A DNA stretch of 64,000 nt from JBKQVT01 sp963727245 (lineage in GTDB: Bacteria; Planctomycetota; Planctomycetia; Pirellulales; Thermoguttaceae). The notes below the pieces were generated by a model, which saw only the letters and a program-made list of their open reading frames with translations, made no database searches and was not told where the DNA came from. The translations under genes were made by a program, and so were the position numbers. The DNA is taken from positions 62,001 through 126,000 of the forward strand of contig CAVSFO010000014.1 in the NCBI GenBank assembly GCA_963727245.1, given 5' to 3'. Each line of letters opens with the position of its first letter. Within the stretch, counting starts at the first letter, position 1. Positions 18,701 through 30,600 of the stretch are shown one piece after another.

Positions 18701-21590
18701 TGGGCAGCCGCTGGCCGAGAAACTGCCGCAAGTCGGCGGGCGACACCGTTTCGTCCGGTCGCGCCACCGTGTAGGCCGCCAGTTGTAGATCGCCCGCAGC
18801 CCGTCCGCGCACGACCACGGCCGCACCGGCCAGCGCCGGGTGCTCGCGCAGCACCTGCTCGACTTCGCCCGGCTCGATGCGAAAGCCGCGAATCTTCACT
18901 TGCTGATCGGTGCGGCCGACGAACTCCAGCCGCCCGTCACTCCGCCAGCGCACCACGTCGCCCGTCTTGTACATCCGCGCACCGGCCTTGGCCGCGAACA
19001 CCTCGGGCAGGAAGCGCTCCTCGGTCAGCTCCGGCCGATGGAGATAACCCCGGGCGAGACTTGCGCCGCCGATATGGAGTTCGCCGGGGACTCCGATGGG
19101 CACGGGTTGTCGGCAGCGGTCGAGCACATAGGCCCGCACGTTCCCCAAGGGACGCCCGATGGGCACGCGTTTCTCCTGTCCGTCGCCGCGTGCCAATTCG
19201 GCCGCGGTGGCGACCACCGTCGATTCCGTGGGGCCATAGGTGTTCAGCAGCCGCACCCGGCTGCCCACGCACCGGAACCACGCGGCCACGCGCTCCGGCG
19301 CCGCTTGCTCGCCGCCGATCACCAGCAGCCGCAGCGTCTCCGGCACGGCCAGTCCCTCGGCGGCGATAGCCAGGGTCAGCTCGTGCCAGAACGCGGTCGG
19401 CAAGGTGACGAAGGTCAATTGCCATTGGCGGCAGCGCTCGAGGAACGTGCGGCAATCGAGCATCTCGTCGTCGCGGAGCACCAGCGTGCCGCCGCGGGCC
19501 AGGCAGGGAAAGACTTCTTCGACGTGGGCGTCGAAACTGGCCGCCGCGAACTGCAGCACGCGGTCCGCGGCGGTGATCCCATATTGCTCGATCGCCGCCT
19601 GGGTATAATTCACCAGCGCGCGATGTTCGATCATCACGCCCTTGGGACGGCCCGTCGAGCCGGACGTGTAGATGACATACGCCAGGTGCTCGCCGGTGGT
19701 CCGGCCCACGGGCGGCTCAGCCGGACAGGCGGCGATTTCCTGCCAGTCGGCATCCAGACAGATCACGTGCCGCAGGCCCTCGGGCAAATTGCCGCGCAGG
19801 GCTTGTTGCGTCAGGAGGATGTCGGCCCCGGAGTCCTCCAGGGTGAATTGCAGCCGCTGAGCGGGCAACTCGGGCTCCAGCGGCAGGTAGGCGCCGCCCG
19901 CTTTCAGGACGCCCAGGATCGCCACGATCAACTCGGCCGAGCGCGTGAGCCGGACGGCGACGAGATGATCCGGGCCCACGCCCCGCCGCTCTAGGAAGTG
20001 GGCCAACCGGTTGGCCCGCTCGTCGAGTTCCCGGTAGCTCCACTGCCGCGGGCCGTCGATCAAGGCCGTGGCTTCGGGCGTTTGCTCCACCTGGCGATGG
20101 AAGAAGTCATGTACGCACGGGCCGGTCGGGTAGTCCCGTGCCGTGTCGTTCCAACCGACCAGCAGTTGACGCCGCTCGGGCTCGTCCAGCAGCGGGAGTT
20201 GCGCGACGGCCAGGTCCGGCTGGGCGACGATTCCTTCCACAAGGACTTGGAAGTGCTTTAACATGCGGCGAATCGTCTCGGCGCGGAACAGCCCGGTGCG
20301 GTACTCGGCCGATATGGCCAGTCCCTCGCGCTGTTCCCGCATGGTGAAGGACAGTTCGAACATCGACGTGCCGGTCTCGAGCGGGATGACCGACAGGGCC
20401 AGTCCAGCGACCGTCAACTCGGGCCAGGGCGCGCTGAGCAGCGTGAACATGACCTGGAAGAGCGGATTGCGATTTCCCTCCCGCTCCGGGTTCAGGGCGT
20501 CGACCAGCCGCTCGAAGGGCAACTCCTGGTGTTGAAAGGCGTCCAAGGCGGTCTGCCGCGTTCGCCGCAGCAAGCTGCGAAAACTGGGATCTCCGGCCAG
20601 TTCCGCCCGCAGCACGAGCGTATTGACGAAGAAGCCCACCAGGCCTTCGGTTTCTTTCCCCAGGCGGCCGGCGATCGGCGAGCCGACGGTGAAGTCCTCC
20701 TGGCCGCTATAGCGGTAGAGCAGCACCTGGAAGGCGGCCAAGAGGGTCATGTATAGCGTGGCGCCCTCGCGGCGGCCCAGTTCTCGCAATCCCGCCAGCA
20801 GCGCCGGCGGCAGTTGCATCTCTTCCGTGCTGCCCGCCAGCTCCAGTTGCAGCCCGCGCGATTGATCGGTCGGCAGATCCAAGGGCACGACATCCCGCAG
20901 ACGCTCGCGCCAATAGTCGAGCAGCCGCTGCAAAGGCTCGCCTTGCAGCCGCTGCCGCTGCCAGACGGCGTAGTCGGCGTACTGCACCGGCAAGGGGCCC
21001 AGCGGCGAGGGCTGACCGGCGCAAAACGCCTTGTACAACAGGGCTACCTCGCGGAACAAAACCGCCATCGACCAATCGTCCGAGATGATGTGGTGCATCA
21101 CCACGACCAGGATGTGCTCGCTCGCGGAAAAGCGCAACAACAGGGCCCGAAACAGCGGCGCTTCGTCGAGCCGGAAGGGCTTGCAGGCTTCGCGCTGCGC
21201 CCGGGCGACGGCTTCCGCTTCCCGCTGGGCGGGCTCGACGTGCTCCAGGTCGACGACCGTCAGCATCTGCGGTTGGGCGGGCTCGACGACTTGCATCGGC
21301 TGGTCGCCGGCGCTGACGATCTTCGTCCGCAGCGATTCGTGCCGGGCCACCAACTCCGTCAACGTGCGGTGCAAAGCGTCCACGTCCAGCGGGCCGCGCA
21401 GGCGCATCGCCATGGGGATGCAGTAGACCGGGTTCCCCGGGTCGAGCCGATCCAGGATCCAGAGCCGCTCCTGGGCGAAGGAAAGCGGGAAACTCCGCGA
21501 CGCCTCGGCCTTCTTCCGCAACAGCGCTTTCAACTGCCGGCGACGATCGCGCGACGAACGGTCGGCCGTCGACGTGGAACGCTCACTCAT
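15729..21590 (-). CDS. nonribosomal peptide synthetase, C-A-PCP-C-PCP-TE
   Basis: The protein has 1953 residues in one unbroken frame. C1 is at about 35-465 with HHIISDDW (His166-His167). A is at about 490-995 with YTSGSTGRPKG, NTYGPTE, YKTGD and Lys984 in ASGKLDR. PCP1 is at about 1005-1085 (LGGHSL, Ser1043). C2 is at about 1100-1530 with an intact HHIIFDG (1235-1241). PCP2 is at about 1560-1635 (LGGDSL, Ser1596). TE is at about 1700-1940 with GWSMGG (Ser1776), Asp1803 and His1920. The second module has no A domain: only about 40 residues separate C2 from PCP2. By hand alignment the A pocket reads roughly D-A-E-T-V-G-T-V-V-K; I assign no substrate. The start at 21590 overlaps the PKS stop by 8 nt. 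The PCP2-TE linker is encoded by a palindromic repeat. Confidence 0.95.
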   Translation of the reverse strand: MSERSTSTADRSSRDRRRQLKALLRKKAEASRSFPLSFAQERLWILDRLDPGNPVYCIPMAMRLRGPLDVDALHRTLTELVARHESLRTKIVSAGDQPMQVVEPAQPQMLTVVDLEHVEPAQREAEAVARAQREACKPFRLDEAPLFRALLLRFSASEHILVVVMHHIISDDWSMAVLFREVALLYKAFCAGQPSPLGPLPVQYADYAVWQRQRLQGEPLQRLLDYWRERLRDVVPLDLPTDQSRGLQLELAGSTEEMQLPPALLAGLRELGRREGATLYMTLLAAFQVLLYRYSGQEDFTVGSPIAGRLGKETEGLVGFFVNTLVLRAELAGDPSFRSLLRRTRQTALDAFQHQELPFERLVDALNPEREGNRNPLFQVMFTLLSAPWPELTVAGLALSVIPLETGTSMFELSFTMREQREGLAISAEYRTGLFRAETIRRMLKHFQVLVEGIVAQPDLAVAQLPLLDEPERRQLLVGWNDTARDYPTGPCVHDFFHRQVEQTPEATALIDGPRQWSYRELDERANRLAHFLERRGVGPDHLVAVRLTRSAELIVAILGVLKAGGAYLPLEPELPAQRLQFTLEDSGADILLTQQALRGNLPEGLRHVICLDADWQEIAACPAEPPVGRTTGEHLAYVIYTSGSTGRPKGVMIEHRALVNYTQAAIEQYGITAADRVLQFAAASFDAHVEEVFPCLARGGTLVLRDDEMLDCRTFLERCRQWQLTFVTLPTAFWHELTLAIAAEGLAVPETLRLLVIGGEQAAPERVAAWFRCVGSRVRLLNTYGPTESTVVATAAELARGDGQEKRVPIGRPLGNVRAYVLDRCRQPVPIGVPGELHIGGASLARGYLHRPELTEERFLPEVFAAKAGARMYKTGDVVRWRSDGRLEFVGRTDQQVKIRGFRIEPGEVEQVLREHPALAGAAVVVRGRAAGDLQLAAYTVARPDETVSPADLRQFLGQRLPKFMIPAAFVALDALPMTASGKLDRRALPEPDWSGQGAAREGEFVAPRTAAEQQLAAIWSEVLHLERVGAQDNFFDLGGHSLLAVQVVSRINRELNLSIPLRDLFEAPTLAALAQRVEAARQAGSRANLPPIRPVPGNVPLPMSYSQEPFWVISHLEQGPPPYAMHDVDQLNGFLDVPALERAFNELLRRHESLRTTFAEVGRDLVQVIAPYQPQPLRVVDMSLLPAETRRDEVRRYARAQSRRPIDLAKGPLVRVELVKLAEEEHLLLVGMHHIIFDGWSMTVLAREMFTAYLALAAGLPPPLPELPIQYADYAVWQRQRLQGEVLDRLRGYWLRKLKDLPALELLRDRPRPEVRTTHSAVVVQQLSKPLNQAIERLSGEEGATKFMTLLAAYQILLCQESGQEDFAVSTPVAGRLRPETENVIGCFLNDLVLRADLSGDPSFRQLLGRVRETVLQAFDHQEMPFMRLVRELNPPRDPRRRTLVQTELIFHNAPRTSGQSAGLDWKETAGETEAEGADFDLCLEAGDNEQGLHLRLCYHADLFDETTAVGMLRHFQEVLEAATTDPDQRLSHLPGGKVGGAVLPAAAPAARPAPQYVAPRSPLERQLAAIWADLLQRERVGIHDHFFELGGDSLLAVQAMLRVQAICGTRLPAATLFAVPTVAAWTQRIEAATRAETPGCPHNDLAGFWEKGDRHHLCEAPSGPFRQMVPVTFFPPAAASPQPRGARQQSLVPLRTDGAATPLCCFHGLGGHVAGFLPLAESLAEARPVYGLQAQGLGDDQPPHDRIEAMAECYLREIRQVQPCGPYLLAGWSMGGLIALEAASRLQAAGEEVALVALLDSYLSDKDLSAQDLNDGSAIRWLAPHLNLPLAELTALPADEQWQRIAERAKLAGGVGANEIRRLAEVCRAHLSAMEAYVPRTYQGRAVLFRAQEGGGPDPRWKSLCPRLCVETVPGNHYSMLRKPHAGALAARLGAYLQETAVPGPAARNP
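16558..16636. repeat. palindromic element inside the NRPS gene (25-bp perfect arms)
   Basis: The left arm at 16558-16582 contains AAAAAGGTGACAGGCACCAT and is perfectly complementary to the right arm at 16612-16636, around a 29-nt loop. The GGTGACAGGCACC core is one I recall as a dispersed palindrome in many environmental genomes. The element lies inside an open reading frame, without disrupting it, and encodes the linker EKGDRHHLCEAPSGPFRQMV between PCP2 and the thioesterase. Confidence 0.85.
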
Positions 21591-24500
21591 GATCGGCCTC
21601 CCCGTCGCCCGCCGCCTGGCCGAGCAGCAACTCAACTTCGTCGTCGGAGAGTTCATCCAGCCGCCCCAACAGGTCTTCCGCTTCCTGGTCCCGTGCCAGC
21701 CGCGGAATGGAGACGTCGCCGCCATCCCGGGCGATTTTCGGACTCGCCTCCCCCGGCTCGCCGTCCGGCGCGACCGCTTCGCCGGGGTATCGCCGCCGGA
21801 CCGCGTGGGGACAGTGTTCCCGCAGGTAGTTCGCCAGGTCGGCGATCGTTTGCACCTGGAACAGGGCGTGACCCGGCACGCCTTCACCCAAAATCTCCTC
21901 CAAGCGATTCAACAGGATGGTCGCTTGCAGCGAATCGCCGCCGAGTTCGAAGAAGTTGTCGTGAACGCCGATACCTTCGATGCGAAGGATGGCCGACCAC
22001 GATTCCACCATTTCCTTTTCCAACGGCGTGCGGGGCGCGACGTAGGGCGCCGTGAGGTCGGGCCGGACGCGGACTGCCGCCGCGGCGGCCGGGCCGGCGG
22101 CCGAAGCCTGCGACTGCGGACGATCGCCGCCGCCGGGCTCGGCCAGGAATCGGTTCTTGCACTCCGTCCAGAGCCGCTGCCGTTGCCAGGGATACGTGGG
22201 CAGTCGGACACGCTGCCCGGAATGGAATGCCAGCCGCTCCCAGGAAATATCGGCGCCGGCGGCGTAGAGGGCGGCCACCGCCGTCCGCACGTCGACGTCG
22301 CCCGGGGCGCCGTCCCCATTGCGGCCGCCGTGCGAAGCATGGTTGGACGGAACCGAGACGGTCCCCTTGGGCAATTCCAGGCAGAGGTCGATCTTCCGGT
22401 CGGCCAGGGCCGCAACTGCCGCGGCCACGCCCTGCGGGCGCCGCAGGCACGCTTGCCAATGGGCCGCGTCCAGATCGGGGCCCGCATGAAGTTCCCCGTC
22501 AACGCTCGATAGGAACGGCAGCGATGCCGGCCGGGGCTGCAATCCATCGTGCGCTGAGTCGCCATTGCCGCCCTGGCCGTCTGCGGCCAGTCGCAAGACC
22601 TCCTCGTCGGTAAGAATGCCCGCCGCGGCGGCCGCGGCAAACTCGCCCATGCCCTGGCCCAGGACCAGGTCGGGGGCAATGTTCAGGCGGCGCCACCACC
22701 TGGTCTGTGCAAGTTGCAGGGCCACCAGGGCGAAGCGGGCCTGCACAGGACCGCCGCCGTCCGCATCGCCCGGCAGGGTTTCCAGCGACCGGCCGGCAAC
22801 CCGCTGACAGGCGGCATCGACGTCTTCCAGCGCCGCGGCGAAACCGGGGATGGCATCGAGCAGACGCGAGGCGGGAGCGAGACGGCCCTCCGCCTGGTCG
22901 CCGAACAGGAATGCGACTGCCGGCCCGCGGCCAGTAGGCTTTCGGCCCGTAAGGACGCCCGCCGGCGAGTCGCCGTGCAAGAAGCTCTCCAAGAGGCTGA
23001 CGGCATGCTCGTGTGACTCGGCCAGCACCGCCAGGCGGCAATCATGGTGTTCGCGGTGCGCGGCCGCCGTGTAGCACACGTCTTGCCAGGCAGGCGGATC
23101 GTCGCGCAGGAATGCGGCATAGCGCTCGGCCAGGGCGCGCAACGCCTTTTCGGTGCGGGCCGAAAGCAGCAGGGGGAGGCCGAAGCGGCAGGGCGCCGCA
23201 TCCGCCGGACCGTCAGGAGCAGGCTGGGCGGCAGCCTGGTTCGCTGGCGGCGGCTCCTCCAGAACCACGTGCGCGTTGCTGCCGCCGAAGCCGAACGCGC
23301 TGACGCCGGCGATGCGCGGTTGCGTCGTTTCCGGCCAGGGTTCCAGCGTCTGCTGCACCCGCAGCGGCAAGCTGCTGAAGGGAATGTCGGGATTGGGCGT
23401 GCGGAAGTGCAAATTCGGCGGCAACTGGCGATGCTTCAGTGCCAAGGCCACCTTGATCAGGCTGGCGATCCCCGAGGCCGCTTCCGTGTGGCCGATGTTG
23501 GTCTTCACGGAACCGATCGCGCAGGGGCGATCCGGCGGCCGGCCCTCGCGGAGGACGTTGCCCAAGGCCAGCGCCTCGATGATGTCGCCCAGCCGCGTTC
23601 CGGTGCCCTGGGCTTCGACGAATTGCACCTGGGCGGGCGAGACCTTGGCCCGCGCATAGGCGTCGCGCAGCACTTGCTCTTGGGCCGCGCGGCTGGGGGC
23701 CGTCAAGCCGTTGCTGGCGCCGTTCTGGTTGACCGCGCTGCCGCGGATGACGGCGTAGATGGAGTCCTCGTCCTTGAGGGCCGCGCTCAGCGGCTTGATC
23801 ACGACCAGGCCCGCCCCCTCGCTGCGGACATAGCCGTTGGCGGCTGCGTCGAAGGCCCGCACCCGCCCGTCCGGGCGCAGAAGCCGGCCTTGGTCAGATT
23901 GACCGAGGCGACGGGCGACAGCATCATGCTGACGCCGCCCACCAGGGCGGCATCGCATTCGCCGTTGCGGATGCTCTGGCAGGCCAGGTGCAGGGCCACC
24001 AAGGACGACGAGCAGGCGGTGTCCAGGGCCACGCTGGGCGCCTGCCAGCCGTAGACGAACGAGAGCCGATTGGCGGCCAGGCTCAAAGAAGTGCCGGTGG
24101 CCGCGTAGGCGTCGGTGTGCACCAGATCGTTGTTCAGCAGGATGCCCCACTCGCTCACCGAAATCCCCAGGAACACGCCGGTCTTGGAGCCGCGCAGCCG
24201 CACCGGCGGCCAACCGGCGTCCTCGAGGGCTTCCCAGGCCAGTTCCAACAGCAGGCGATGCTGCGGGTCCATCCGCGCCGCCTCGCGGTCCGACATGCCG
24301 AAGAAGTGATTGTCGAACTCGTCGATCCGCTCCAGGAATCCGCCCCAGCGCGTGTTGAGTTTACCGGGGGCGGCCGGGTCGGGGTCGTAATAGGCGTCGG
24401 CGTCCCAGCGGTCGGGCGGGACGGCGCCGATGGCGTCAACGCCCTGGCAGATCAGCCGCCAATAGGAAGGCGGATCGTTGGCCCCGCCCGGAAAACGGCA

Positions 24501-24635
24501 GGCCATGCCGACGATCGCCATGGGCTCGGCCTGTTTCCGCTCCAGGGCTTCCAGCCGCGCCTGCGTCTCGCGGAGCGCGAACACCGCCCGTTGCAGCGGC
24601 GTCAGGTTTTTCAGGTGCTCGTCCAATTGGTCCAT
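21583..24635 (-). CDS. type I PKS module KS-AT-ACP with degenerate KS and AT (frameshift near 23879)
   Basis: The N-terminal helix (LTPLQRAVFALRETQARLEA) is a docking element. The KS spans about residues 35-460 with DTACSSSL (Cys208) and VKTNIGH. The usual HGTGT His is replaced by Gln in FVEAQGTGTRLGD (codon 23608-23610). The AT is short and has GQGMGE where GHSxGE is expected (22642-22659), so the catalytic Ser is absent, as is the substrate-specificity segment. The ACP has LGGDSLQ, followed by a C-terminal LSDDEVELLLGQ segment. The KS is split by one missing base near 23879 (KAGF then LRPDGRVRAFDAA). The ATG at 24635 has GGGAGG upstream; a TTG at 24665 is an alternative start. I infer a non-elongating carrier module passing the chain to the NRPS. 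Confidence 0.9.
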
Positions 24636-24661
24636 GAATGACGAATCCTCCCTCGGCTTCT

Positions 24662-27600
24662 TCAACGCTGGAGTTTCGTAAGTTGCTCGGCGACCAGGGC
24701 GTCCATTTCCTCTTCCGACATGTTCTCCACCTCCGCCAAGGCCTGCTCCTGAATCTCGTCGACGGCTTTCTCCGCCTCTCTCTCCGCCTCGGCCTCCGGC
24801 GCCGCTGACGACTCCAATTGAAAGACGTCGCGGACCACGTAGCCGGCAAGCTTCTCCAAGGTGGGATAGTCGAACAACAGGGCGGGATTGAGCGCTTGCC
24901 CGATGGACCGGCCCACGCGGTTGGCAAACTCGACCCCGGTGAGCGAATCGAACCCCAATTCGTTCAGCGAGCGCCGCGGATCCGGCAGATTCCCGTCGAC
25001 CATGGCCAGCACGCGCGCAGCCTGCTTTTGCAGGTGCGTCACCACCAGTGGCAGTCGTTCGGCAGGCGTTGCGCTGTCGAGTTCCTCGCGCAGTTGCGAG
25101 CTGGCATCGCCCTCGGGCGCCGCGGCTGCGCCTCGCGTGCGATCTCGCTGAGCCAGGGCGGCTCGCTGCCCGGCGGAATGCGCTCGAAGAACTTCGACCA
25201 GTTGATGGGCAGCACGCCGGCCTGGATGCGATCCTCGGCGAGCAGATGTTCCAGGACCAGGAGCCCTCGCAGGGGCTCGATCGAACCCACGCCCGCGGCC
25301 GACATCCGCCGGCCCTCGGCCTCTCCCAGCCGCGCCGCCATGCCCACTTCGGCCCAAGCGCCCCAGTTGACGCTCAGCGCCGGCCGCTTTTCCCAGCGGC
25401 GATGATGGGCCAGCGCGTCGAGGAAGGCGTTGGCGGCCGCGTAGTTGCCCTGGCCCGGAGACCCCAACAGCGCCGCGGCCGACGAGAACAACACGAACTG
25501 CTCCAGCGGGTCTTCGCGCGTCAGCTCGTGCAAGTGCCAGGCGCCGAGGACTTTCGACGCCATGACCCGATCGAAGCGCTCGCGGGTCTGCTCGCGAAGG
25601 ACGCCGTCGTCCAGCACGCCGGCGAGGTGGAAGATGCCCCGCAACGGCGACGACCCGCCGCGGATGTCGGACAGCAAGCTGGCAACCTGCTGGCGATTGG
25701 CCACGTCGCAGCGGCGGGCGACGACCTGGACGCCGGCCCTTTCCAGATCTTCCATTTGCGATCGGGCTTCCTGCGACGCCTCGGACCTCCCCACCAGGAC
25801 CAGGCGCCGCGCCCCGCGGTCGGCCAGCCAGCGGGCCACCTTCAGGCCCAAGCCGCCCAGGCCCCCCGTGACCAGGTACGTGCCGTCCTCCCGGAGCGCG
25901 AACCCCCGATCGGTCTCGTCGCCGCGGGCCGCCTGAATCACCACCTTGCCGATGTGCTCGGTGCGCGCCATGTGTCGCAGCGCGTGGACGGCCCGCGCGA
26001 TGGGAAACGTCCGCAACGGCAGCGCCTGAAGCTGCCTGGCCTCGAACTGCGGCATGACGTCGGAGAGCAGTTGGCCGACGGTCTGCGGCTGGTCGGCCAT
26101 CATGTGGTCCAGCGCGATCGGGAAGAACTTCACACCCGGCTTGAACTGGTCCACCCGCTCTTGGTCCCAGAGGTCGGTCTTGCCCAGTTCCAGGAAGCGT
26201 CCGCCCGCGCGGAGCACGGAGAGACTGGCGGCGATGGTTTCGCCGGTCAACGAGTTGACCACCAGGTCGATTCCCTCGCCGTGGGTGGCTTCCATGATCT
26301 GCTGGGCGAACGCCAGCGACCGCGAGTCCATGACGTGCGCGATGCCCAGCGACTTGAGATATTCTCGTTTGCGGGGGTTGCCGGCAGTAGCGAAGATCTC
26401 GGCGCCCACTTGCCGGGCGATCTGGACGGCCGCCAGGCCGACGCCGCCGGAGGCGGCGTGGATCAGCACGCGCTCGCCCCGCTGCATGTGGCCCAGCCGG
26501 CGCAGGGCAAGCTCGGCGGTCAAGAAACCAATGGGGATGGTGGCCGCTTCCTCGAAACTGAGGTGCTGGGGCTTGAAAGCGACGAACTCCGCCAGCGTCA
26601 GGGCGTAGGCGGCGAAGCTGGCCGGGGCCAGCGCGACGACCGCGTCGCCCGGCTTGAACCGCTCGACCCCCGGGCCGACGGCCGTGATCTCGCCGGCGCA
26701 CTCGCCGCCCAGGGGGCCGGGATCGCCGGGGTATAGGTCGAGCACGTTGAGCACGTCGCGGAAGTTCAGCCCCGTCGCCCGCACCCGTATCTCGACCTGG
26801 CCGGGGCCCGGCTGCTGGCGGGCCGTGGGCCGCAGGATAACGTTATCCAACTGGCCGCGGGCGGTGATTTCCAGGCGGTAAGGCTTGCCGTGGGGAACTG
26901 GCAAGCTGTCGGCCCCGCCGGCCCGCAACGATTGCAGCCGGGTCACGTGGCGCTGGCCGCCGCGGTAGACCACCTGGTCTTCGCCCTGCCCCCGGCAGAG
27001 TTCTTCGACCAGTTGCTCGGAGGCGTCGCGGCCGTCTTCCGGGTCAAGGTCGATCCGCGTGCAGCAGAGCGCGGGATGCTCCACGGCAATCACGCGCCCC
27101 AGTCCCCAGACTGGCGACTGTGCCAGGCAGAGCGGCAGCGGGTGATCTCCGGCGGCCTGGGCGCCGCGGGTCACCAGCCACAAACGCGGCGGGGCCTTCC
27201 CGCTTGCTTCCGCCGCCAGGGCGTGTACGACGTCCAGCACGCCGCCCCAACCGTGGTGCCGGGCGGCTTCGAAGTCGGGAACTTCCTGCTGACAATCCAC
27301 CTCCACGCCCGAGAGATAAACGATGCCGCGCCGCGGGCCCTCGGTCGCGGAGAGGAACTCGCGGACCGCGGCGCCGCGAGACTCGGCGCCGCCGCCGGCG
27401 GGCACGACCGTCGCGCCATGGCCCTTCGCTTCCAGTCGCCCGGCCAAGGCCGCCCCCAGTCCGTCGCGGCTGTCAAATACCAACCAGCGCCCAGCCTCGG
27501 CCTTCGCGCCGTTCGACGGGGGCGGATCCAACGGCTGCAACGGCCAGGCCAGCTCGTAACACCAATCCGGAAGCGGTCCGGCCAGCCGGCGGGCCAACCA

Positions 27601-30600
27601 GTCGCGCGGCACGCGCCGCATCCGCACGCCCTCCAGTTGCGCCAACACGCGTCCCGATCCCTCGAGAAATTGGACGTCGCTCAGCACCACGTCCCCCTTG
27701 ACTTCCCGGATCGACGCCGCGCACCACACTTCCCCCGTGGGATGATCGTACAACTGGAACCGCTCCACGCCCACGGGCAGGTAAGCGTCGATTCCCTCGC
27801 CGGCGCCGGGCAACATGGCTGCCGTAAGCTGGAAGGCGCTGTCGAGCATTCCCGGATGAATCCGATAGTCATCCTGCTTGTCCGCGTCGCGTGCGAGGCG
27901 CAACCGGCCCAGCGCCTCGTTGCCGTTGATCCAGTGGCAGGAACTCCAAAGTAATGCCGGCCCGAACTCGAGACCGGACTTGCGGAGGGCCTCGACTACC
28001 CACTGCGCATCGCGGGGCTCGCCGCTGAAGCGCGCGCGCTCCGTTTCCATGTCGTGGGCAGCCGCGGCCGACTGGGCGGGCGCTTCCAGCCGCCCGGCGG
28101 CCAGCGTGGTGAACGTGGGCTCCGCCTCGGCGTCGGCATAGGTCACGCTGGAGATATGGAACGACGCCGCGCGGGGGCCATCGGGCGTGAGGACGGTCTG
28201 CACGGTTGTCGGCGTTTTGTCCAGCACGAGCGGCTCGATCAGGCTGGCGGCGCACAACGTCCAGGGCTTGCCGTGCACGATGGCCGAGGCGGCCAGCACC
28301 ATTTCCAGGTAGGCGGCGCCGGGCACCACCACCCGGCCTTGGATCTTGTGATCGCCCAGCATTGCAGGCCGGTTGGCGGCCAATTGCGACTCGAAGACCT
28401 GGTCATGCGACGCCAGCGGCAGACGGCGGCCCAAGAGCGGATGAAGGATGGGGCCGCCGCGTGACGGCGCGTACGGGCCCTGCGGCGCGGCGCCGTCGGC
28501 CGTGCCCATCCAGAAATGCCGCCTTTGAAAGGGATAGCTGGGGACCACCGTCTTCTGGGGCCCGTAGTCGCGATCCACGCCTGCCCAATCGATCTTCACC
28601 CCGCGGACGTACAACTGCGCCAGGCTGTCCAGCAGGGCTTGCCAGTCGTCGCACCCCGGCCGCAGCGAGGGCAGCCAGGCGTGGCCGTTCTCCGGCAGGC
28701 AGCGCCTCGCCATGCCGAGCAGAACCGGGCTGGGACCGATCTCCAGGAAGATCTGGCAGCCGTCGTCGGCCAACGCCTGCACGCTCTCGGCGAACCGCAC
28801 CGGCGAGCGCGCGTGGCGAGTCCAATAGGCCGGATCGGCGAAGGTCGTCCCATCGGCCGGCCGGCTGGTCAGGTTGGCAATCAGGCGGATCTGCGGCGCG
28901 GAGCAGCGGACCGATTCCGCGGCCCGGGCGAGCGGTTCGAGGATCGGTTCCATGCGGTGCGAATGGAAGGCGTGCGAGGTGCTGAGCGTCTTGGACTGGA
29001 CGCCCTCGCTCTGGAAGCGGGAGAGGACCTGCCGGACGGCCGCTTCGTCGCCCGAAATGACGATGTTCTCCGGCCCGTTCAGAGCGGCGATGGCCACTTG
29101 ATCGGGGCACGACTGCAGCGCCGCGGCCACCCGCGCCTGGGAGGCGAACACGGCGGCCATCAACCCGCCGGGCGGCAAGGACTGCATCAGGCGGGCGCGC
29201 TCGGCAATCAGCCGCAACCCGTCCTCCAGGGAGAACACGCCCGCGACGCAGGCCGCGGCAAACTCGCCGACGCTATGGCCCATCACCGCGGCCGGCTCGA
29301 TCCCCCAACTGCGCCAGAGCGTCGCCAAGGCGTACTCGAGGGCGAACATCACCGGCTGCGTATAGCCGGTCTGGTCCAAGAGCGCGCCCGCCTCGCGATC
29401 GAGCAACGACAGCAAGGGGCGGTCCAGCGACGGCTGCAGCACTTCGGCGCAGCGGTCGATGGCGGCGCGGAACGTGGGCTGGGTGTCGTACAGCGCGCGT
29501 CCCATGCCGGCATACTGCGACCCCTGGCCGGTGAAGAGGAAAGCGATCCGCGGCGGTCGATCGGCCTCGGGGCATCCGCTCTGCACCCCCGGGGCAAGCG
29601 GATCGGCCACGAAGCTCCGCAACTTGTCGCGCATCTCCGCCAGCGAGGCGGCCGCCACCGCCAGGCGATGACTGAAATGCTCGCGTCCCGTGTTGGCCGT
29701 GTGCACGATGTCGGCCAACGAGTCCGCAGGGTTTGCCGTCGCGTCGTCGGCGTAGCGGGCCGCCAGTTCGGAAATCGCCTGCGCACTTCGGGCGGACAGC
29801 GCCAGCAAATGTCGCGGCCGCTGGGGCTTCTCCGCCGGCGGCTTGGGCTCCGGCGGCTCTTCCAGGATCACGTGTGCATTGGTGCCGCCGAATCCGAAGC
29901 CACTGACGCCCGCGCGCCGGGGCTCCGGCCCCCGCGGCCAGGGGCGCATGACCGTCGGAATCTCGATGGGACCCTTGTCCAGCTTCAGCAGCGGGTTGAT
30001 GGTGTTCAAGTGCAGGTGCGGTGGAATCTGGCCGTGCTGCAAGACCAGGATGGCCTTGATCAGGCCGGCGATTCCCGCCGCGCTTTCCAAGTGGCCGATG
30101 TTGGTCTTCACCGAACTGACCACCAGCGGACGGCCGGCCGAGCGCCCGGCGCCGAGCACGGCGCCGAGGGCCTCGATCTCGATCGGGTCGCCCAGTCGCG
30201 TGCCGGTGCCGTGGGTTTCGACGTAACCGATGTCGGCCCCGTCCAGGCCGGCGTCGGCCAGGGCGGCGCGGAGCACGGCCTCCTGCGCCGGGCCGTTGGG
30301 AGCGGACAGCCCGTTGCTGCGGCCGTCGTGGTTCACCGCACTGCCGCGAATCACAGCCAGGATGCGATCGCCTGCGGCCAGCGCGTCGGCAAGCCGCTTG
30401 AGCACGACCATGCCGCACCCTTCGCCGCGAACATAGCCGTCGGCCGCGGCGTCGAACGTCTTGCAGCGCCCGTCGGGGGCCATCATGTGGGCCTTGCTCA
30501 GGGCCAGGGTCGTCTCGGGGCTAAGGATCAGATTCACGCCGCCGGCCAGCGCCACGTCCGATTCGCGCCGCCGCAGGCTCTGGCAGGCCAGGTGGACCGT

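Noticed and set aside
25048..26736. 562-codon open frame on the plus strand
   Set aside because: Antisense to the ER-KR region of the PKS; no domain.
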